Origin: CAYUFB01 sp964444125
GTDB taxonomy: Bacteria > Patescibacteriota > Dojkabacteria > B142 > JAFGMG01
Length of the DNA: 9,036 bases
Assembly: GCA_964444125.1 (NCBI GenBank)
Contig: CAYUFB010000030.1
Span: 1-9,036 of the forward strand
Direction: 5' to 3'
Shown: in pieces, positions 6,027 through 9,036 of the stretch
Position numbering within the stretch: position 1 is the stretch's first letter
Layout of the letters: each line of letters starts with the position of its first letter
Position numbers and translations under genes: made by a program
The notes under the pieces: generated by a model
The model's database searches: none
Told to the model about the DNA's origin: nothing
Seen by the model: the letters and a program-made list of their open reading frames with translations, nothing else

Positions 6027-6785
6027 TTGGGAAGATATATACTCAAAAATATTTTGTGGCTGCTATCAAGAGCTGCAATCAAAAAGCATAGTATTGAAAT
6101 AATTGTTGTGGCAGGATTTTATGGAACTGAGATAGTTCGAGAAGGAGTCTATGATATCTTAAGTACAAAATATATTGTACGAAGAAATACTAATAGAATT
6201 ATGTGGGATATGTCTATTCCACTTGCCTTGCTTGGGTATAAAGACAAAAGGAGAAGTTTATACCAATGGATTTTATTAATATTTAGAGTTATTGGGACTC
6301 TACTTTTTGCTAGAAAAAATCCACATAAATTGATATTAAGTGCGAATTGCACTTTTCCTGAAACAGCCAAGTTTTGGGCTGATCTTTTGCAGCCTGACTG
6401 TCTTGTTGTCCTAAATTATGACAAGAAATCAAAGCTAATCGAAAATTTATTGGCACACACGAAACAAGACGGGATACTTATTTATGATAAGGATCTAGTT
6501 GATCAGAAATATATAAAGAATCTCACAATAGAAAATACCTATTCATATGGAAAGGTTAAAGCTGATTTGATTTATGATACAGGCAAGAAGCAATTAACTT
6601 ACTCACAAAATACACTAATAGTACCTACAATTGTTCCAAGCGTTGCCTATCCTCTAATATCAGCAATTTTTATAACATCATTGAAAAACGGTCTGTCGTT
6701 TTCGGATGTAGCCATTGAGGCACTAAAATTTGATTTAGGATTACTTATTGCAAATAGAGTTAAATCAAACATTGAAAAAGAATGA
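6027..6785 (+). CDS. MurF-like Mur ligase pseudoenzyme (P-loop lost, C-terminal domain absent)
   Basis: The 252-residue protein follows the layout of CPR MurF-type ligases but lacks their chemistry. A short hydrophobic or amphipathic N-terminus leads to V28-A-G-F-Y-G-T-E-I, which lies where MurF has I-T-G-S-x-G-K-T-[ST]; the P-loop lysine is T34 and the following Thr is E35. Further on, R-R-N-T-N...I-P-L-A-L-L-G matches the region with the G-N-x-N-N-E-x-G-x-P-L block. A tryptophan-started hydrophobic helix (about 81-95) precedes L-I-L-S-A-N-C, where an L-E-M-G-like segment would be, so the metal-binding glutamate is also gone. The part after residue 200 resembles the end of the central domain; the whole C-terminal ligase domain (about 150-200 residues) is missing. 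The TTG start at 6027 matches the expected N-terminus. The frame is intact, so this looks like a retained non-catalytic protein rather than fresh decay. The homology is from family memory and needs a profile search. Confidence 0.55.
   Translation: MGRYILKNILWLLSRAAIKKHSIEIIVVAGFYGTEIVREGVYDILSTKYIVRRNTNRIMWDMSIPLALLGYKDKRRSLYQWILLIFRVIGTLLFARKNPHKLILSANCTFPETAKFWADLLQPDCLVVLNYDKKSKLIENLLAHTKQDGILIYDKDLVDQKYIKNLTIENTYSYGKVKADLIYDTGKKQLTYSQNTLIVPTIVPSVAYPLISAIFITSLKNGLSFSDVAIEALKFDLGLLIANRVKSNIEKE
6737..6740 (+). promoter_or_regulatory. Shine-Dalgarno core that sets the sigma factor start
   Basis: AGGA lies 7 bases before TTG 6748, inside the end of the MurF-like gene. It is one of the few recognisable ribosome sites in the window. 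It favours TTG 6748 over the in-frame TTG at 6772, which has none. Confidence 0.45.
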
Positions 6786-7365
6786 AATTTCTACAGAAAA
6801 ACAGATAGAGATCTTTTCTAAAGAAAAGTTAAGCAAAAAAGATTTCGAATATCTTTATCAGACTTACTATCAGAAGGTTTATGATTTCACGTTAAGGCGT
6901 GTCTCTGATCCTCATGTAGCAGAAGACCTTACAAGTTCCATATTTGAGAAAATTGTTAAATCCCTAAATGATTTCCAGTGGCAGGGGATAACAGTGAGTG
7001 CTTGGATATTTCGAATAGCAAGAAACATGGTGATTGATCATTACAGAAAGAACAATAAACACAAAGGTGACGTGTCATTAGATCTTGTTTCTAATTTTAT
7101 TGAATCCAAATCAGAAAGTGCTTTGGAAATGTTGATAGATGATGAGATACAAATTAAGCTGTATAATGCAATAAGGGAGTTTAGGGATGAGGATCAGTAT
7201 TTGATATATTATAAATACTTTGAAGGACTGAGCAACAAAGAAATATCAGATTTGATGCAAATGTCTGAGACAAACATTGGAACTAGACTACATAGAATAA
7301 GGAAAAAATTAAGGCAATATTTAAATAACGAAAATGATTCAACGGATCAAGAATCTTTATCATAA
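6748..7365 (+). CDS. ECF-type RNA polymerase sigma factor
   Basis: The protein directs RNA polymerase to a specific promoter set. The product (205 residues from TTG 6748) has only regions 2 and 4, as in the extracytoplasmic-function group. Region 2 covers about residues 33-101, with the core-binding stretch Y-x-x-V-Y-D-F-x-x-R-R-V-x-D-x-x-x-A-E-D-L and the promoter-melting segment W86-I-F-R-I-A-R-N-M-V-I-D-H-Y-R-K. Region 4 covers about 144-192, with a helix-turn-helix of L-S-N-K-E-I-S-D-L-M-x-M-S-E-x-N-I-G-T-R-L-H-R-I-R-K-K-L. Its start overlaps the MurF-like gene by 38 bp and its end overlaps murE by 32 bp, so it should be expressed with both. No anti-sigma gene is visible beside it. Its regulon cannot be read from this sequence; the setting suggests cell envelope control. 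ECF assignment is firm, the group is unknown. Confidence 0.88.
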   Translation: MQIELNQTLKKNEISTEKQIEIFSKEKLSKKDFEYLYQTYYQKVYDFTLRRVSDPHVAEDLTSSIFEKIVKSLNDFQWQGITVSAWIFRIARNMVIDHYRKNNKHKGDVSLDLVSNFIESKSESALEMLIDDEIQIKLYNAIREFRDEDQYLIYYKYFEGLSNKEISDLMQMSETNIGTRLHRIRKKLRQYLNNENDSTDQESLS

Positions 7366-8692
7366 ATTACAGTCATTTGCTGCTAGCGCGTATTACGGTC
7401 TGCCAGCAAGACACCTAACCGAAATTGGTGTAACTGGTACCGATGGCAAAACTACGACTGTTACTATGATTCATCATGTCCTGAATTACGCTGGTATCAA
7501 AACCGGTCTTATAAGTACAATTGAAGTCAAAATTGGTGATAAGTCCTATGATTCTGGCCTTCATGTGACGACTCCGGATCCATGGGACGTACCCAAATTC
7601 TTAAAAATGATGGTTAAGCAAGGCATTACTCATGTTGTGATTGAAACAACATCAAATGGCTTAGATCAAAACAGATTATATGGAGTGAAATTTGATTCAG
7701 CTGTAATTACAAATATCCGAAACGATCATTTGGATTATCACAAAACATGGCAAAGATACGCTGAAGCAAAATTCAAACTGATCAAACAAGTCAAAAACGA
7801 AGGTTTTGCGGTTCTTAATTCTGATGATGCAGATTCAGCAAAATGGTTATCGAAGAAATCAGAAAGTTTGCGACAACTTGTGTATGCTAGGTGGGCAAGT
7901 AAGAATGATTTAATAAATAGAAGAATGACGAACAGAGGTATTGAATTTGAGTATGAAGGTAGAAAGTTCAGTGTTCCAATTTTAGGTGAGCATAATTTTG
8001 AAAACATAGCTCAAGTAATTGCTGTCTGTCAAAAATATACAAGTATCGACCAAATCAAAGAAGCGCTTGCAAGCTTCAAGAGTCCTGAAGGTAGAATGGA
8101 ACTAATCAAATCCAGTCCGTACACCGTGGTTGTCGATTTTGCACATACACCTGCTGCACTAGATCGGGCACTTAGATCATTGGAGCAAATAAAAACTGAT
8201 GAGAAATCTAAGGTGATTTGTGTGTTTGGTTGCGCAGGTAAGAGAGATAAAGGGAGGCGTATGATGGGAGAGATTAGTGCAAGATTAGCAGACGTGACCA
8301 TTTTGACTGCTGAGGATCCACGAGATGAAGAGTTGGGACTAATCAATAATGAAATTATGAAATATGCAGAGAAGTCTTCAGGGCAATTAATCCAGAGATT
8401 TCCAAACAGAAAAATTTACCAATCATTCGCTCTACAGGATTTGAAAAACAAGTCTTTTGAAGTTCTTGATAAAGGGGCTAAGCCATTTTTTGCTTTTGAC
8501 GAAAACACTCCAAGAAGTAGAGAAGATGCTATTGATTTTGCACTTAAACTAGCAGAACCTGGTGATATAGTATTTATCACAGGAAAAGGTCACGAAAAAA
8601 GTCTTTCCTTTGGTGAACCTGAGCAAGAGATGCCATGGAGTGACCAAGAAGTGATTCAGAAGATTCTTTCTCAAAGTATTTCTGAAGCATAA
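7334..8692 (+). CDS. murE: MurE-family ligase (UDP-MurNAc-dipeptide: amino acid ligase), short CPR form
   Basis: MurE adds the third residue (meso-DAP or Lys) to UDP-MurNAc-L-Ala-D-Glu using ATP. The protein has 452 residues. The P-loop G35-T-D-G-K39-T-T-T comes only about 33 residues in, so the usual N-terminal UDP-binding domain of about 90 residues is missing, as in many CPR and related short MurE proteins. Also visible are T-N-I-R-N-D131-H-L-D-Y-H136, K146 in E-A-K-F-K-L (the lysine expected to be carbamylated) and G-E-H-N-F-E-N. A central/C-terminal boundary F-K-S-P-E-G-R-M-E and a C-terminal domain with E-D-P-R330-D-E-E follow. E-D-P-R stands where DAP-adding enzymes have D-N-P-R, with the arginine kept, which leans to DAP but does not prove it. 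The E-x-S-S-H motif reads E-T-T-S-N. The ATG overlaps the sigma gene; the N-terminal Y-H...Y-Y-G-L-P-A-R-H-L matches the family start. Confidence 0.88.
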   Translation: MIQRIKNLYHKLQSFAASAYYGLPARHLTEIGVTGTDGKTTTVTMIHHVLNYAGIKTGLISTIEVKIGDKSYDSGLHVTTPDPWDVPKFLKMMVKQGITHVVIETTSNGLDQNRLYGVKFDSAVITNIRNDHLDYHKTWQRYAEAKFKLIKQVKNEGFAVLNSDDADSAKWLSKKSESLRQLVYARWASKNDLINRRMTNRGIEFEYEGRKFSVPILGEHNFENIAQVIAVCQKYTSIDQIKEALASFKSPEGRMELIKSSPYTVVVDFAHTPAALDRALRSLEQIKTDEKSKVICVFGCAGKRDKGRRMMGEISARLADVTILTAEDPRDEELGLINNEIMKYAEKSSGQLIQRFPNRKIYQSFALQDLKNKSFEVLDKGAKPFFAFDENTPRSREDAIDFALKLAEPGDIVFITGKGHEKSLSFGEPEQEMPWSDQEVIQKILSQSISEA

Positions 8693-8694
8693 AT

Positions 8695-9036
8695 TCAAAC
8701 TGTGTGAAATCGCATATCTGTTTCTAAACTTTTAAGCTCTGATTCCTTGGAATATTCATATAAAATATCTCCATTGCGTATTGTAAACTCTCCAAATTTG
8801 TCATTGATTTTGTCTATCGAATTTTGTAATTTATTTGTTTTTGAAGAATCTAAATCTTCAAAGGAAATGGTTTCAGGAATAGATAAATCATACACGCCAA
8901 CTACTAATCGTCTAATGTATTTTTGATCAAAAGACTGATTGTTTATAAAATTTTTGCATGGTGTATAAATTTCTAAGCCTAAATTTGAATAGTTTGTCAA
9001 TTTTTGGGTATGATATAGCCAATCTTGACTTCCCCA
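8695..9036 (-). CDS. dinB: Y-family DNA polymerase (DinB/Pol IV-like), C-terminal end, truncated by the window
   Basis: Read leftward from the window edge, the frame is open for 113 codons to TGA at 8697-8695; the 5' part lies outside. The sequence matches the little-finger domain and tail of DinB-type translesion polymerases. A K-L-T-N-Y-S-N segment precedes a helix, then I-R-R-L-V-V-G-V-Y-D-L-S (family pattern I-R-L-L-G-V-x-x-S-x-L). I-S-F-E-D-L follows (family L-F position), then L-Q-N-S-I-D-K-I-N-D-K-F-G-E-F-T-I-R (family A-I-D-x-I-N-x-R-F-G). The catalytic palm is not in view, so activity cannot be judged, and ImuB or a UmuC-type protein remains possible. The gene converges on murE with 2 bp between stops and no visible terminator. 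TTG 8998-9000 is not a likely start because the frame continues upstream of it. Confidence 0.7.
   Translation of the reverse strand, partial: WGSQDWLYHTQKLTNYSNLGLEIYTPCKNFINNQSFDQKYIRRLVVGVYDLSIPETISFEDLDSSKTNKLQNSIDKINDKFGEFTIRNGDILYEYSKESELKSLETDMRFHTV

Noticed and set aside
6782..6784. ATG overlapping the MurF-like stop as the sigma factor start
   Set aside because: It is out of frame with the sigma factor and meets a TAG after eight codons.
6027..6785. Functional MurF or MurT-type ligase
   Set aside because: The P-loop lysine and the C-terminal ligase domain are missing, so ATP-dependent ligation is not credible.

Overview
The window is an AT-rich bacterial segment, almost certainly from the Candidate Phyla Radiation (Patescibacteria), possibly Microgenomates, WWE3 or Dojkabacteria-like. 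The signs are compact overlapping genes, few Shine-Dalgarno sites, TTG/GTG starts, a short MurE whose P-loop begins about 33 residues in, and a CPR-style N-terminus on the MurF-like protein. The lineage is inferred from family knowledge, not from a database search. TGA ends several genes, so the standard bacterial code applies (not the TGA=Gly code of Gracilibacteria).

Region 1 (1-782, minus strand): an unrecognised coding stretch of 183 codons, preceded in the same frame by 62 codons and split from them by one TAA followed directly by GTG. It is either a broken gene or a stop/start pair. This stretch is visibly richer in G+C (two counted 60-base lines are 45 %) than the division genes (one counted line in ftsL is 27 %).

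Region 2 (783-1033): a divergent control region. It carries three GTGGTGA direct repeats at an exact 10-bp period, a fourth copy in inverted orientation, two candidate promoters and a GC-cored hairpin in the leader. The repeats are the expected operator of MraZ, encoded just downstream.

Region 3 (1034-8692, plus strand): a division and cell wall (dcw) cluster: mraZ, rsmH, an FtsL/DivIC-like protein, an FtsI/PBP2-type transpeptidase, murA, a MurF-like protein with a destroyed P-loop and no C-terminal domain, an ECF-type sigma factor, and murE. MraZ probably controls the cluster. RsmH methylates 16S rRNA. FtsL and FtsI belong to the septal peptidoglycan machine. MurA and MurE make the precursor. 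The last four genes are tightly packed (17-bp gap, then 38-bp and 32-bp overlaps), which makes the MurF-like pseudoenzyme and the sigma factor likely members of the same transcript.

Region 4 (8695-9036, minus strand): the C-terminal end of a Y-family DNA polymerase (DinB/Pol IV-like), running off the window. It converges with murE with only 2 bp between the stop codons.

The most unusual items are the MurF-like pseudoenzyme fixed between murA and murE, the sigma factor embedded by overlaps in a wall-synthesis operon, and the MraZ-box control region.
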